A stretch of 64,000 nt of DNA from Bilabrum cf. latius (lineage: Eukaryota > Bigyra: Bicosoecida > Bigyra > Bicosoecida): positions 296,975-360,974 of the forward strand of contig CBCXTV010000001.1 of NCBI GenBank assembly GCA_965178125.1, read 5' to 3'. Positions 29,081 to 40,213 of the stretch are shown here, piece after piece (the stretch's first letter is position 1; each line of letters opens with the position of its first letter). Made by a program: the position numbers and the translations under genes. The notes beneath the pieces were generated by a model, which saw nothing but the letters and a program-made list of their open reading frames with translations, ran no database searches and was not told where the DNA came from.

Positions 29081-29284
29081 CGCCGGCCGCTGAGGTTTTC
29101 AGTCCGGTTCACACGAGCGCCGGAGCCGCAGCGGCAGCCGCTTCGGTGCTCCTGAAGGTCTAATGTCCTCAATGCGTTTCGTGTGCAAAAAGGATGTGAT
29201 TTCTACATGGGGGCATTCCGCAAGTTTCATGTGGTCCGTCGCGTTCGTCCGGGGGAGTGCTTGCCTAGTATTGGGAGCTTGCCT

Positions 29285-29336
29285 GACACACACACACGTG
29301 GCACCCAGCCTGATGGGTTGCAAGTGTGTGTGTGTC
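29285..29336. repeat. Perfect 13-bp-arm hairpin downstream of Rep (unit 2)
   Basis: GACACACACACAC (29285-29297) and GTGTGTGTGTGTC (29324-29336) are perfect complements, and inside them GCACCC and GGGTTGC extend the stem with a one-base bulge around an 8-base loop. It lies 205 bp after the Rep stop, before the next CxxC gene. Confidence 0.85.
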
Positions 29337-29484
29337 TCCGCAGTGCCGCGGTTGGGACCCGGCGGGTCGTTTGCTTTTACGTCGCCGCGTCGCGCGCCGA
29401 CGAGACATTTCTTGGTCTCAGAAGCCTCTGCTTCCGGTAGGCGCGCCGTGTACGCTCGCGGGCCGAAGGTGGGTGCGTTGCTTG

Positions 29485-30177
29485 ATGGCCTACGTCGGTA
29501 TCGCCGATGCACCGTATGTGCCCGTGGTTGCCGCGTCGACCTCCGAGCACGCCCCGGAGGGCGAGGTGGAGATGATGCTTGCGCCTCTTGCCGGAGATGT
29601 CGGTTTCAAGCGGCCTCGCGTGTTTCCTCCCGGTTCGCGACTTCTTCCTAAGTCGCCGGCCCATCCGGCGGTGCTCATAACAGCGCTCGGCAGTGAGGCA
29701 CCCCAGGACACACAGTGCGTCGTTTGGTCGGACTCTAAGGCTTTCGACCTCGCGGAGTTTGTATGCTCTTCCTGCGGCTGCAATCGTGTCATGGCGGACC
29801 TGAATCATCGTATGCGTGATCGTCTCGTACGTCGCGTGCAGCGCACGCTTTATGCCGATGATTCTCCGTGCGGCAGGGGTGCGATTTCGTGTCGTGCTTG
29901 TCGCGAGAAGGCGCGCGACGCGGCGCCGAAGACGTCGATTATGAACGCGGCGAACAAGAAGAAGATCTCGGGAACTCTTCGCATGCAGTTGGATCTCATT
30001 GTAGAGACCGGGGAGCGGAAGGGTCAGCGTTGTACTGCGGAGAAAATTCTGACATTGGGAACGATGAAGCAGCACAGGGTTTTCGAGAGGGACCTTTACG
30101 ATGAGGCATGGCGCGGGCTTGTTCGTCTGTCTGGACGCGAGGCTTGGAGCGATGACGACTCGTGGTCTCCGCGTTGA
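29485..30177 (+). CDS. CxxC protein with basic C-terminal half (unit 2)
   Basis: 230 residues from the ATG at 29485; the frame is open from 29326, but only from a GTG. A variable N-terminal half precedes a Cys module around residues 92-145: CSSC followed one residue later by C, then about 35 residues on CRAC, with R-rich sequence between. A basic, helical C-terminal part follows (KKKISGTLRMQ onward) and an acidic end. The module has the same layout (CxxC, basic spacer, CxxC) as P354 in block C, so the two may be distant relatives. The function is unknown. Confidence 0.6.
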   Translation: MAYVGIADAPYVPVVAASTSEHAPEGEVEMMLAPLAGDVGFKRPRVFPPGSRLLPKSPAHPAVLITALGSEAPQDTQCVVWSDSKAFDLAEFVCSSCGCNRVMADLNHRMRDRLVRRVQRTLYADDSPCGRGAISCRACREKARDAAPKTSIMNAANKKKISGTLRMQLDLIVETGERKGQRCTAEKILTLGTMKQHRVFERDLYDEAWRGLVRLSGREAWSDDDSWSPR

Positions 30178-30804
30178 GCTTGCGTGACGGTTTTCCCTCT
30201 TAACCTGGCCTCTTGCGTGGCGCTGCTTCCGCGTGTGGCCTGAGCGTGCGACCTGAGCGTTCGGCCTGCTGTCGCGTGTGACCTGAGCGAACGGGCGCTC
30301 GACAGTATCCCGCGTTTGTTGCTTCTGGGGTTCAAGAAACTTGTACTTTTTGGGCTGTACGGTGGTCAGTGGTGCACGGTTCGTTCGCAGCCTCCGCGTT
30401 GTTGGAAAGCTATGGTGGAGCATGGTTCTTTTCGCAGCCTCCGCGTTGTGATCAAGCTACGGTGGAGCATGGTTCGTGAGCATGGTTCTTTTCGCAGCCT
30501 CCGCGTTGTTGACACGTGAAAGCTACGCGAACGTGACCACACAATAGGCCATACCCCAGGTGAAATCCGGACTCGGACATCCAGACGAAACGGCATCATG
30601 CACACTGTTGAACACACAAATGACACTGAGCTCCACCGTAACGTAACTTTCCATCACCACCTGGTTTATTTTCTCCGCGATGGCAGCTTGGCGGTGACGC
30701 TGTGTCTTCGGGCATGAAGGGGCAAATCTTTGGTTTTTTGGGCCCTGTTTCGGTCACCGAAAAGTCGTGTGATTTCTGGCGCGCAGGAGGAGTGACGCAA
30801 GGTA
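30178..30804. other. Right end of block B with short repeats (unit 2)
   Basis: No gene supported. CCTGAGCG occurs three times at 30239-30295. The 19-mer TTCGCAGCCTCCGCGTTGT occurs at 30384, 30431 and 30491, each preceded or followed by GGTGGAGCATGGTTC-like sequence. The block ends in GGAGTGACGCAAGGTA, the partial inverted repeat of its left end. The unit 3 equivalent is 56003-56629. Confidence 0.75.
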
Positions 30805-31296
30805 TTTCTGAACCGTTTTCCGGACGCTTTCCGGGCCTCCCATGTGACCGCTTTTTGCGTACCGAAACACGTTCCGCGCGTGAGGAGCAGATGCGGATCT
30901 CCGCGGGGTCCTAGTTGTGTCCTTTTTCGGGGGACGAAATCGGGCGCACTTGTCGTGCCGATTCGTGGTCGTCTCTGAGACCGGCTGCGAGTCGGGAAAG
31001 GTGCCCGGGAGATGCTCGTGTCCTTGGCTTCGTATTTCTCCGCGTATTCTTCAAACGCGGGCGCACGTCTCCTACCGATTCGTGGTCGGTTTCCGAGGCC
31101 GATCGCGAGTCGGGAAATGCGCCCGCGATGCGCTCTCGATCTCGGAAAGGGCGGGAGTCCGTTCTTGCATTCGGAATGGGCGGGGAGTTGCTTTTCCTGG
31201 GAGCATGTGCGAGATTCCTTCTCCGCGGGTCCTCTTTCGGCTTCGGCAGTCAGCAGCGCACTCTGCGGGAACGGCATTCTCCGAGTCTCTTTGCCG

Positions 31297-32304
31297 ATGA
31301 TGTCTGAGGAGAAACCGTCCGAGAGCATTGCTGTTTCCTTGGGAGACGGCCGCAATCTTCGTGGGCGTCGAGGCGCCGGTGATATGGGAAACGAGGGCGG
31401 CATGTTGGCGCGCGAGGTCGACGCCCCGGCGGAGCACGCCGGCGCGGCGGCAAGCGTCGATGATTCGGGCGGCCCCCACATCGAGAGCGGCGGCGCGGAG
31501 GCGGCGTCCACGGGGATGCTCGGAGAGGAGAGCGGCAAGGCAGCGCCGAAGGAGGACGCCGAAGACGACGGCGGCAAGAAGACGGAGGAGGAGGATGCTC
31601 GCGGCGGTGGACGTGCTGTGGTGCCCGGAGGTAATGACGACGTATGGACCGACGCAGCAGCTTGGAAGGCGGGTGGCGGCGTGGCAGCCGGGGCGGTCTC
31701 TGGCGCTGATAGCTGGGTTCTATGGGGGACCCCTGCGAAGTCGTCATGGGGGGAGACGTACGTGCCGCGGCAGGTCGCGCCGGAGCCGGCGGAGGAGGCG
31801 ACATGGACTTGCAACGCGTGCCAGTGCTGCAAGCCCCGGTCGGCGTACTTCAAGAAGTGGAAGGACTGGATCCAACCAGTTTGCCGGGTGTGTTGCGACA
31901 AGTTCGACAACGCGACGCCGTGGTGGGTGTGGTGCAAGAACTGCAAAAACGAGTATCCGGCGTACCGATTTCCCCAGATCCGCCGGAAGAAGGAGAACCT
32001 GCGCTATTTCTTCCCTGAGGACTGGTGCGCGAAGTGCCTGGTTGCGCGTGGCTGGAGTCTCCATGATGTCCGTTCCTCTGCGGGTGAAGCGAAGCGTTGG
32101 GTGCCAAAAGCTGGCGCGAATACCGGTGACGGCGACAACGACGCTCGTGCTCCCGCACGCGACGAGCTTCCTGCAGGAGGCGCCGCCTCCTGCAGCAACG
32201 CCGTGCGTCAGAGTTCTTCGCGTGACGAGGCCTTGGATGACATCAAGCGGGCCATGGAGCTTCTCCAGAATGCGGAAAGGTTCCTCCTCACGATGCCAGC
32301 GTGA
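31297..32304 (+). CDS. Cysteine-rich protein with four CxxC pairs (unit 2)
   Basis: Identical copy of the unit 1 gene at 5715-6722. Here the right end of block B and the R167 right half lie upstream, so the distal 5' flank differs from unit 1 beyond 30801. The longer frame opens at 31012. Confidence 0.72.
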   Translation: MMSEEKPSESIAVSLGDGRNLRGRRGAGDMGNEGGMLAREVDAPAEHAGAAASVDDSGGPHIESGGAEAASTGMLGEESGKAAPKEDAEDDGGKKTEEEDARGGGRAVVPGGNDDVWTDAAAWKAGGGVAAGAVSGADSWVLWGTPAKSSWGETYVPRQVAPEPAEEATWTCNACQCCKPRSAYFKKWKDWIQPVCRVCCDKFDNATPWWVWCKNCKNEYPAYRFPQIRRKKENLRYFFPEDWCAKCLVARGWSLHDVRSSAGEAKRWVPKAGANTGDGDNDARAPARDELPAGGAASCSNAVRQSSSRDEALDDIKRAMELLQNAERFLLTMPA

Positions 32305-33406
32305 CGCGGGAGCTTCCCGAATGGGTCCGTCGTACTGTGAGGGCGCTCCGGAAGGAAGAGCGCGAGTGAGTCATCCTTGCGCCGAGGTGAGCGCGACGTC
32401 GGAGGAGCACGGTCGTTTGATTGGGAACGATATGGTCGGCAGAGTGTGAAAATCCGAGTTTCTCGTGCAGGATTGGGCAGCTCTCTAGATATCTTGCCTG
32501 GGAAGGGTGTGATGCGGTGGGAGCGCTTCCGCCTCACGTGGCAGACGTCCACACTTCCTGGTTCCCCGGCAGGCTGTTTGGCGAGACGGAGTGGCAAAGC
32601 ATCCGCCTGCTGATTCCTACTTTGTTACCTCGATTGTGAGCTCGGAGCTTGGGGCGGAGGATTCTGCGGGCAGCTCATGTGTGCCTAGAGTGTCATCCCG
32701 CGACCCTCTGACTTCTGTTCGTGGCTTTACCTCTTCGCGCAGGAAGATTCCTCATGAGGCAAGCCCGGTCCGAACTCGCGTGGGATGCCGTGCGCTGGTG
32801 CGGCTTCCACTCATCCCCGGGGTGGGGAGCGCTGGGTAAAGGATCGTCTGTCCCTGCAAGTTTCGATTCGGCGAGGTGCGGCAGCATGACGCGGACCGAG
32901 GTGAAGTCCTTTGTCCGCGATAGGTCGCCGCGTCGCGCGGTGGCGACCCCACAGCGCCCAAATCCCATTCCGGAGAGGGGGTGTGATGCAGTGGGAGCCC
33001 TTCCGCCTCACGTGACAGACGTTCACACTTCCTGGTTCCCATAAGGTCTTCAGCACAGCGCATGCGAGGCAGGCTGTTCGGCGAGACGTAGTGGCATCGC
33101 CCCCGCCTGCTCATTCCTACTTTGTTACCTCGATTGTCAGCTTGGGGCTCGGGGGCGGCGGATTCAGCGGGCAGCTCATGTATGCTGGAGTGTCATCCCG
33201 CGACCTCTGACTTCTGTCCGTGGCTTTACCTCTTCGCGCAGGAAGATTCCTCATGAGGCAAGCCCGGTGCGAACTCCTGTGGGATGCCGTGCGCTGGTTC
33301 GGATTCCACTCATGCCCGATGTGGGGAGCGCTAGGGTAAAGGATCGTCTGTCCCTGCAAGTTTCGATTCGGCTCGAGTCAATGTGAGGAAGGAGAGGTGC
33401 GGCAGC

Positions 33407-33931
33407 ATGACGCGGAACGAGGTGACGTCCTTTGTCCGCGATAGGTCGCCGCGTCGCGCGGTGGCGACCCCGCAGCGCCCAAACCCCGCCCCGCCAGCGA
33501 GTCCTCACTCGACAGCGGTGTCGAACCTGCAGCAGCGCTTCGAGAACATGCAGCAGCGTGCGGAAAGCTTGAGCGCTCAGCTGGAGTACGCCCAAAGTGT
33601 GATCAGGCTGCTCTCAGGCCTGTTGCGCGATGAGGCTCCTCGGTTCCATGCAGACTTTGATCCCGTGATTCGGCGTGCGATGTCTGGCGCAAGCGGCTCC
33701 GTTGCGGGTAGGTCTTTCCGTCTTGTGGACGGAGGCGTCATCCACGGACCTGACACAGCAGTCGCTGCTCCTCCGCGTCGTCTCATCGTTGAGGTGCGTA
33801 CGGACTGGGAGATGACCGAGACTGCCTCAACTGTGCTGGATTCCTCAGGATCAGACGACATGGGTTCCGAGGACTCGCCGCCGCCGACCGTCGTCCTCCC
33901 CAGCGGCGCGGCGGGCGCCGGCGGTGCCTAG
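33407..33931 (+). CDS. Small coiled-coil protein (unit 2)
   Basis: Identical copy of 7825-8349, including the TAG and the open continuation to 34339. Confidence 0.55.
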   Translation: MTRNEVTSFVRDRSPRRAVATPQRPNPAPPASPHSTAVSNLQQRFENMQQRAESLSAQLEYAQSVIRLLSGLLRDEAPRFHADFDPVIRRAMSGASGSVAGRSFRLVDGGVIHGPDTAVAAPPRRLIVEVRTDWEMTETASTVLDSSGSDDMGSEDSPPPTVVLPSGAAGAGGA

Positions 33932-34505
33932 TCCTCGGCAGCTCCTGCATCGGAGCCTCCTGTCGAGATTCGATCGCGCAACGTCGTTCCTTACATTGCT
34001 TGCCGTCGCATGTGCCGGGCGGTGGTGGGTGTGCGTGTTCGCCGAAAGTTCCCGGCCTCGTCTTCCTCAGGAGAGCTCCTCGACCCGAAATTGGCAGCTC
34101 AGCGCTGCCGTGGCCGATACAGTACCCGTGCACGGCCAGTTGGCAGCTACGCGCTGCCGTTGCCAATGTCGTCCGCACGAGAGCAGAGTGGCAGCTCAGC
34201 GCAGGCGAGAAACCGCGCTCGCAATGCTGCGAGGTGTATTCAATGCTGTGCACGTGTCTATCCCTCTCCCTGGTTTTGTCTCGCTTGCGCCAGTGTGACC
34301 GCAGCAGAGCGGGTGCTTCCCGTGCGTCTTCAGCTTTGAGCACTCCTCCAGCGACAGGAAGGCATTCGCTTGCTCTCGCTCCCCGCCTGCGTCCTATCCC
34401 TCCCGGGTATCTTCAGAGGCCACAGGCAGTGCGAAGCTTGGCAGCGGGTCCGTCCGCGTCGTTTCGGCTGTGAGCGATCTTCTGCCCGGTTCCTCACGCG
34501 TCATA

Positions 34506-36107
34506 ATGTCCTCTGCTTCGGTGCCGGATCAGCTCGCACGGATCAGTAAGGAGCTGAAGTGTCTCAGAGACGCGAGACAACGGGCGCGCAATGGGCTGCG
34601 CCATCCGTGGTTGCGCGCCATGGAGGCACAGGTCGCTGAGGTTATTCGTCATCACCCCGGAGGTGGCGAGGCAGCTCTTCGAACCTATGTCTCTCGTCAG
34701 TTGCAGAGTCGACAGGTTTCCACGCGGACGGCTTCGCAGGAGGAGTTTCAAAGGCAGGTCGATGAGGAGGTCGCGCTCACCATGAGGCGCCCAGCTGAGG
34801 CGTGGCAGCGAAATCCTCTTCGCTCATGTCATCGAGAGTCCGTGGCACGCGCAGAGGCCTTTCTCGCCGAGGCTTCTGTCGTTGCTTGGATCGACCATGT
34901 GAACGAGCAGCGTGGGTGTGCTCCAACTGGGAACATGGTTTTCGCCATGCTTGCGAGGATGGGCGTTCGCGCGGGGAAGGACTCGGCTCGACGGCAGTGG
35001 CTCCTGCGCTTCCGTCGTCGTTGGCGGCTTCGGCATGGCCGATTGAAGAAGCAGCCCCCGGTAACACTCGATTACGTCAGACTCGCGTGTCGTGTCTTCT
35101 ATCAGTGGATTGAATTCGCAGAAGCGCGAGTGCCCCCCAACCGCCGCCTCGTCTTTGTGAACTTCGATGAGTCCAGCGTGCCCTTTGCCTTTCCGGGAAT
35201 GCGCGGGTACATCGCACCGAGGTCAGGAACGGAGCCCGCTTCGCTTGGTTCGCGCACGGAGCGCCTCGCCTCGAATAGCAATCGAGGATCGTACACCTTT
35301 CTGGGTTTTATTAGCGACTGCCCGGAAATCCAGCGACGACTCCCGCGTATACTCATCGGGAAGCACACGCGGCTGAGCAAGCGCTTGATGCGTGGGGCGC
35401 CGAACCAAATGGTGGACGGAATGGAAGTCTGGGCCCGAGAGAGCTCGTGGGTGACGCAGTCCCTCATGTTCGACATTCTGCGTCGGCTTTTCGCTTCTTG
35501 GATGGACATTCAGCATGAGATCTATCCAATAGTGATACTTGACTGCGCGCCCCAACACATTTCCACTGAGATTGTGAACTTCGCACACGGCCTTGGCATG
35601 GATCTCGTGTTTATTCCTGGTCGACTCACCTTCTTGCTTCAGCCGTTGGACGTTCTCGTCTTTCAGCTTCTTAAGCGCGACCTTCGGGAGACGTGGATGC
35701 AGGAGCGCTCGCGTCATGAAGCGGGTCATGTCGATGTCTCTTGCCATCTCAGGGTTGTCGCTGAGTGCACGAAGAGAGTGCTCTCGTCTGGCTCGTGGCA
35801 AGGCGCTTTCGATATGACAGGCATTACCAGCGGCAGGCGCCGCTTGCATTCGACCCTACGGCGCTTGTTTGAGTGTGACATGGAGGACATCTCCAGCGAT
35901 GCTCCGTCTGTCGACCAGCTCCGCTTCATCAGCAGTCCGCAGCAGCCTCTCCCGCACGATGCGCTCATCAACAGGGCCCCAGTCGCGTCCGGACACGGGG
36001 TCGACGGAGGCGTCCACGGTGGTAACGCTCGCCGCGTGCCTCGTGGCCGCAGACTAAACGGATGGACCCCCCGCGATCGCGCTCACCCCTCGGCGGCCAT
36101 GCCGTGA
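34506..36107 (+). CDS. Pogo-like DDD transposase (unit 2)
   Basis: Identical in protein to 8924-10525, with all three catalytic Asp retained. Confidence 0.85.
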   Translation: MSSASVPDQLARISKELKCLRDARQRARNGLRHPWLRAMEAQVAEVIRHHPGGGEAALRTYVSRQLQSRQVSTRTASQEEFQRQVDEEVALTMRRPAEAWQRNPLRSCHRESVARAEAFLAEASVVAWIDHVNEQRGCAPTGNMVFAMLARMGVRAGKDSARRQWLLRFRRRWRLRHGRLKKQPPVTLDYVRLACRVFYQWIEFAEARVPPNRRLVFVNFDESSVPFAFPGMRGYIAPRSGTEPASLGSRTERLASNSNRGSYTFLGFISDCPEIQRRLPRILIGKHTRLSKRLMRGAPNQMVDGMEVWARESSWVTQSLMFDILRRLFASWMDIQHEIYPIVILDCAPQHISTEIVNFAHGLGMDLVFIPGRLTFLLQPLDVLVFQLLKRDLRETWMQERSRHEAGHVDVSCHLRVVAECTKRVLSSGSWQGAFDMTGITSGRRRLHSTLRRLFECDMEDISSDAPSVDQLRFISSPQQPLPHDALINRAPVASGHGVDGGVHGGNARRVPRGRRLNGWTPRDRAHPSAAMP

Positions 36108-37126
36108 CCTCGACCACGACCATGTCAGGGGCGAACGCGACTTCGTCAACCTCGAGCACGACCATCCCAGCGGCGAAGGCGGCTTCCTCGATGGGATCCC
36201 TGACCCCGACGAAGCTTCCCCGACCTCGGCCACGTGAACCTGCAGGCGCATTCTTGCCCGATGTGCCCGCGCAGGTGGCGGCCTGCACGGCGTGGGCGCC
36301 ACCGTTTCGTCGACCAGACAGCTCAGCCACTCCGGCGACGCGCGAGGCGGCAACGTCCACGTGCATCAATCCGTGGACCGCTCTCTCCTGGTATCCGACA
36401 CCACCGCAGCCGACGGACCCCCCTTCCGACAGGCCTCGCGAGGTACCGAACCGGAGCTCCCGGCAGCAGCGCAGGCGTCATGCTTGGGGCGGCACGTGGG
36501 TGTTCGACGACGCCATTACGCTCAGCGATTGCGGGTCGAGGGTGCAGATCGACGCGCCGCAGTCGAAGCTCTTGGCGATGGTCGTGCCCCGGAAGTCGGG
36601 CCAGTGGATTCCTCGTAGGCTGCGCTCGCGTACGATCTGGTATTTGGCTGGGGAGCAGTCGGCCGTGATCACCAACCTCAAGTGCCAGGCCTGCAGTCGG
36701 GTCAAGCACGCGGACAGCTTCAACCCGAAGAGCTTGCGTCGGGCTCAGTACTCGTTGCTGCATTCCCTGTGGCCCGGCTACATACGACGTACCGAGCGGT
36801 CTATTTGGTGCACGCAGTGTGCGGTGGAGGACCAGTTGATGCAGGGCAACTTTCCGGACGGCTACTGTTTCCGGATCCGCGCCACACTCGAAATTTGCCA
36901 TCAAGATCGCGTCGCGGCCAAGCTGTTTGCAGTGCACGACAGTAACGCTCTCTTCGAGCAGATCCCGCTGAGCTCCCGTGCGGCCATGGACGTGGCGGAG
37001 CAGTTGCGCCGATACTGGCAGGATGCCGTGTCCTCAGACGGCCAGAGCAACATCTTCCACAGCGACCACGTTTCGACAGACGACGACTCTGAGTTCGCAC
37101 CGGGCGGACCGGAGAGCGTGCCGTGA
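36062..37126 (+). CDS. P354 protein (unit 2)
   Basis: Identical in protein to 10480-11544, with the same 46-bp overlap with the transposase gene. Confidence 0.65.
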   Translation: MDPPRSRSPLGGHAVTSTTTMSGANATSSTSSTTIPAAKAASSMGSLTPTKLPRPRPREPAGAFLPDVPAQVAACTAWAPPFRRPDSSATPATREAATSTCINPWTALSWYPTPPQPTDPPSDRPREVPNRSSRQQRRRHAWGGTWVFDDAITLSDCGSRVQIDAPQSKLLAMVVPRKSGQWIPRRLRSRTIWYLAGEQSAVITNLKCQACSRVKHADSFNPKSLRRAQYSLLHSLWPGYIRRTERSIWCTQCAVEDQLMQGNFPDGYCFRIRATLEICHQDRVAAKLFAVHDSNALFEQIPLSSRAAMDVAEQLRRYWQDAVSSDGQSNIFHSDHVSTDDDSEFAPGGPESVP

Positions 37127-37447
37127 GGGACCGCAGCGACAGTAGCGTCGCTTAGGTGAGGAGCGGGTGCCAATGCTCTTTTGAAAATGGTGTGTCGTAC
37201 GTACGGCAGGAGCCGTCGGTGGGAGCGGGGCGGATCCTGCGGGAAGTCGTGGAGACTGAGGGCAGAGACTCTCGGGTCGGTCAGGGTCTCATGTAACGTG
37301 CTGTTCACCGCAGAGGTATGTGCGGATCTTGGTGGATCTCTCGAGGACATGGGTGGCATACCGTTGTGCATCCGTTCCCCGGGGGGGGCGGTCGCAGAAG
37401 AGTGCACACGAAAACAAGAGGAAAGGAGACCAACCCCCCAAACCCAC

Positions 37448-37511
37448 GTAGTGCGATCCTGGGGGGTACCCTATAAGGTACTAAGAATCCTTCTCCCGAA
37501 AATCGCACTAC
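37448..37511. repeat. Nested inverted repeat, block C version (unit 2)
   Basis: Copy of 11866-11929; both stems are kept. Confidence 0.8.
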
Positions 37512-40213
37512 CTCGGGCCACAACGTCTTGGTGGATTCCTCGAGGACATGGGTGGCATACCGTTGTGCATCCGTTCCCCGTCGCTCCCTAACGTCTTCAG
37601 TGGCAGGTTCGGAAAAGACACCTCCGTAGGCACGCGACAAGTCCCGGTGAAGCGGGCTCGCACCGCGCTGGGCGGGAGATCGTGAGCGCTTAGAGGACCG
37701 GAGCTCTCGGGCGGGTGCGTGTCTCGACAAACTCCCTCTTGACCACGGGCGGGGAACGTGTAGGGCGGAAGCTAAAGACACCGTAAGTAGCGGAGGGCTA
37801 ACATTCCGTCCTTCGGTGAGAGCCAAAAGTTCGAGTCTGCGAGAGACTATTATACGAAGTTCTCCCCTCCTCATACGTGCGCATAGCCTCCTCACGCGGT
37901 AGCGCGAGCGCGGGACCCGGACCTGTCCCTGATGGGCGTGAATCTGAACCCGGCGTACTCTCCTAGTCTGTCACTTCCACGACCTTGTTGTCGCGGAACC
38001 ACTTGCACGGAGAGGAACCTGTCGTTCAAGCGGGTGCAGCCGGACGCGCAGGTGTAGTGCATCGCCTTGCATATGTGCACGGCCAAGTAGATGCCGGAAC
38101 CGTAGAGGTATCACACTTCCCGCGGAGCTTGGGTGGGTCTTTCGCTGCTGTCGTCTGCTCCAGAAGGTTTGCGCCAAAAACCGGAAAACTTCTAAGACAG
38201 AGGTGGGATGCCAGGAGCTCACGGTCCTGCCGGATTGGGGAGGTCCATGCCCACGCGAGCCGGGTACGCGTCCAAATCAACGCACAGAGCGGGAGCTGAC
38301 GGCGCCAAGGACGCTCACTGTCAGGCACACACAACGCGGAAACCACAGAATTCGTCATTTCGCGTTCAAAGCCTGCCAACGACGTGGTGCTTGGCGAAAT
38401 GTGGTGGGTGGCGAAGATGTGGTACTTCGCCGTGCCTTTCTCTATGACGGCCAAGCGTGCACTCGCCATCGCGCTCGGACGCCACAGGAAGAGATCCCAG
38501 CACGCAGCTCCGCCGCCTCATCCAGGAGTAAGGCGAAGTCGAATCGTGAATAGCGCTTCGCACCTTCACAGAGCCGAGGATCACAGATAGGCCCCGCCTC
38601 ACAGAACCCAGCGCCATAGGGCAGAGCGTGAAGTACCTGGCCGCTTGGCTTGGCCGGACCCCCGCCCGCCCTCCGCCGGCAGCTCCTCCCGTCCGTCCCT
38701 ATGGAGGCAGATCCGCGTACCCATGCTGCGGCGGGATCCTGACACAATCCGCTCCTCTTAGTGTGTGGCCGTGGGGCATGAGTGGAGCAGCATCGGGCCC
38801 TCACCAGCCGTGGAACGGAAGCAGCTCTCCGTGCGGCAGCTGTGCGATGCACAGACCTCGTCCCAAAGATACGGATCCATTTTGCCGTCTTCCCGCGCAT
38901 ACTGCATCGCTCTGCAAAACTGCATTGCGCAGTGGATCCCCGAGCGTCGACTGCCAATAGCAGGCGGCCTCGCAAGGCCTTCATGGACGCAGGATTTGGG
39001 CTTCTTCATCGTAAATTTGGGGTCTGCTCAGCGCGCGAAAATTCCAACGCTTCAAAATGATCCGGACGTCGCGAGAAGGGAACTCGTTGCTTGCTCACCT
39101 GTGCGGAGGGGTTGGATGCCCGATGTGCTAAAGAGAGGATACTGTCCGTCGGCGTTCTCTCTTCACCTTGTGCGGAAGGGTTGGGTGCCTGATTTCAGAC
39201 AGAGAAGGTCTCGTCCGTTGGGAGCGCTTAGGAATACTTCCGGATGGGGCGTCCAGACGCGGTCCAGGACCTCCAGCTCGTCGGGGTCAATGTCGCCCGC
39301 GCCGTCCGTGCCTTTGACGCCCTCTGGATCGATGATGCCCACGATCTTTGTCATCTCGGACGACACACGTCCCAGCTGCTCTTTGGTAGTGCATTACCTC
39401 ATTGACCCCGAAGCGTTGAATATTTAATGAAGACCCTTCGGAAGCTGACGAAGTTTGTCAGCTTGTCGGAGCGCAGCCTGGGTCCTTGTCAACAAACATG
39501 GAGGGTTTCGGGGCGGATTTCCAGCGTTCCGCCTTGATATCGAGTGCACCTCGAGGTCGGGATCGAAGCGGGGCGGGCGGTTCGTCATCCTCTGTGATAC
39601 GCTTAGGAGGCGCCGACTTGATGCCCACCTTGTCCCCCAATCACTCCAGACGTAACTGGGGAACTCTACCCGTCGTGGGCCGGGTACGCCTCCGAATCCC
39701 ACGCGAGCCGTTCCCCACGGCGCACCGATAAGCGCCGCTGCAAGCGTACCAAGAGGGGCGTACCAAGAGGTGCTTCCTTCGCTCGGCAGTGTGGCACTTC
39801 AAGCAGTAGAATGTGCCACTCCCAGCACGTAGGTGGAGTTTGCGAGCTGCCGGCCGACATGCTCGTGTGGTGACCTCCGGCGCACCGATAAGTGCCGCTG
39901 CAAGCGCACCAATACTACTTCGCTTGGGAGCGTGGCACTTTAAGCAATGCAGTGCGCCGGTTTTCGTGCACGCCCAGTCGCGCGGACGCCGCAGGTGGCT
40001 TGGCGGTAGGATAGAATTAGTGGCGGGTCGGTTTTGCATGTCTTCCCTCTCCTCTTGATATGGTACACAAAGGCAAGAGCCTGACGATGCAGACGGAACT
40101 CCTGGATTTCACCGCCACATTCCTAGTCAAGACAGCCCTCGACTAAACAGACGCCGAGTTATCTTGAGCAGCATCCCACGACGCAGTGATGTGGACGGCA
40201 AGGGTGATGCCAT

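Larger units (their letters stand above)
18811..30804. mobile_element. Block B, 12-kb presence/absence segment (unit 2 copy)
   Basis: This 11,994-bp segment is missing from unit 1. It is flanked by GGTA (18807-18810 and 30801-30804), and unit 1 keeps a single GGTA at 5219-5222. Taking TA as the duplicated target, the two ends are imperfect inverted repeats matching at 13 of 16 positions (TACTCTCCGTCACTCC at 18809 against the complement of 30789-30804). This fits a Tc1/mariner-type insertion or excision. Against it, homology to a diverged repeat at 20499-20650 runs straight through the left boundary, so a microhomology deletion of B from unit 1 is equally possible. B holds four plus-strand genes, including the Rep-like gene, but not the transposase. 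Confidence 0.5.
13835..39416. repeat. Array unit 2 (complete, A + B + C, 25,582 bp)
   Basis: Block A is 13835-18810, B is 18811-30804 and C is 30805-39416. It is nearly identical to unit 3. Block A is 246 bp shorter than in units 1 and 3 because part of the satellite is missing. The C-to-next-A junction (39416/39417) has the same sequence as at 13834/13835. Confidence 0.95.

Noticed and set aside
30666-31946. 426-codon minus-strand frame opposite the cysteine-rich gene
   Set aside because: It mirrors the plus-strand gene, is Pro/Ser/Arg-rich in the way expected of an antisense frame, and crosses the block B/C boundary.
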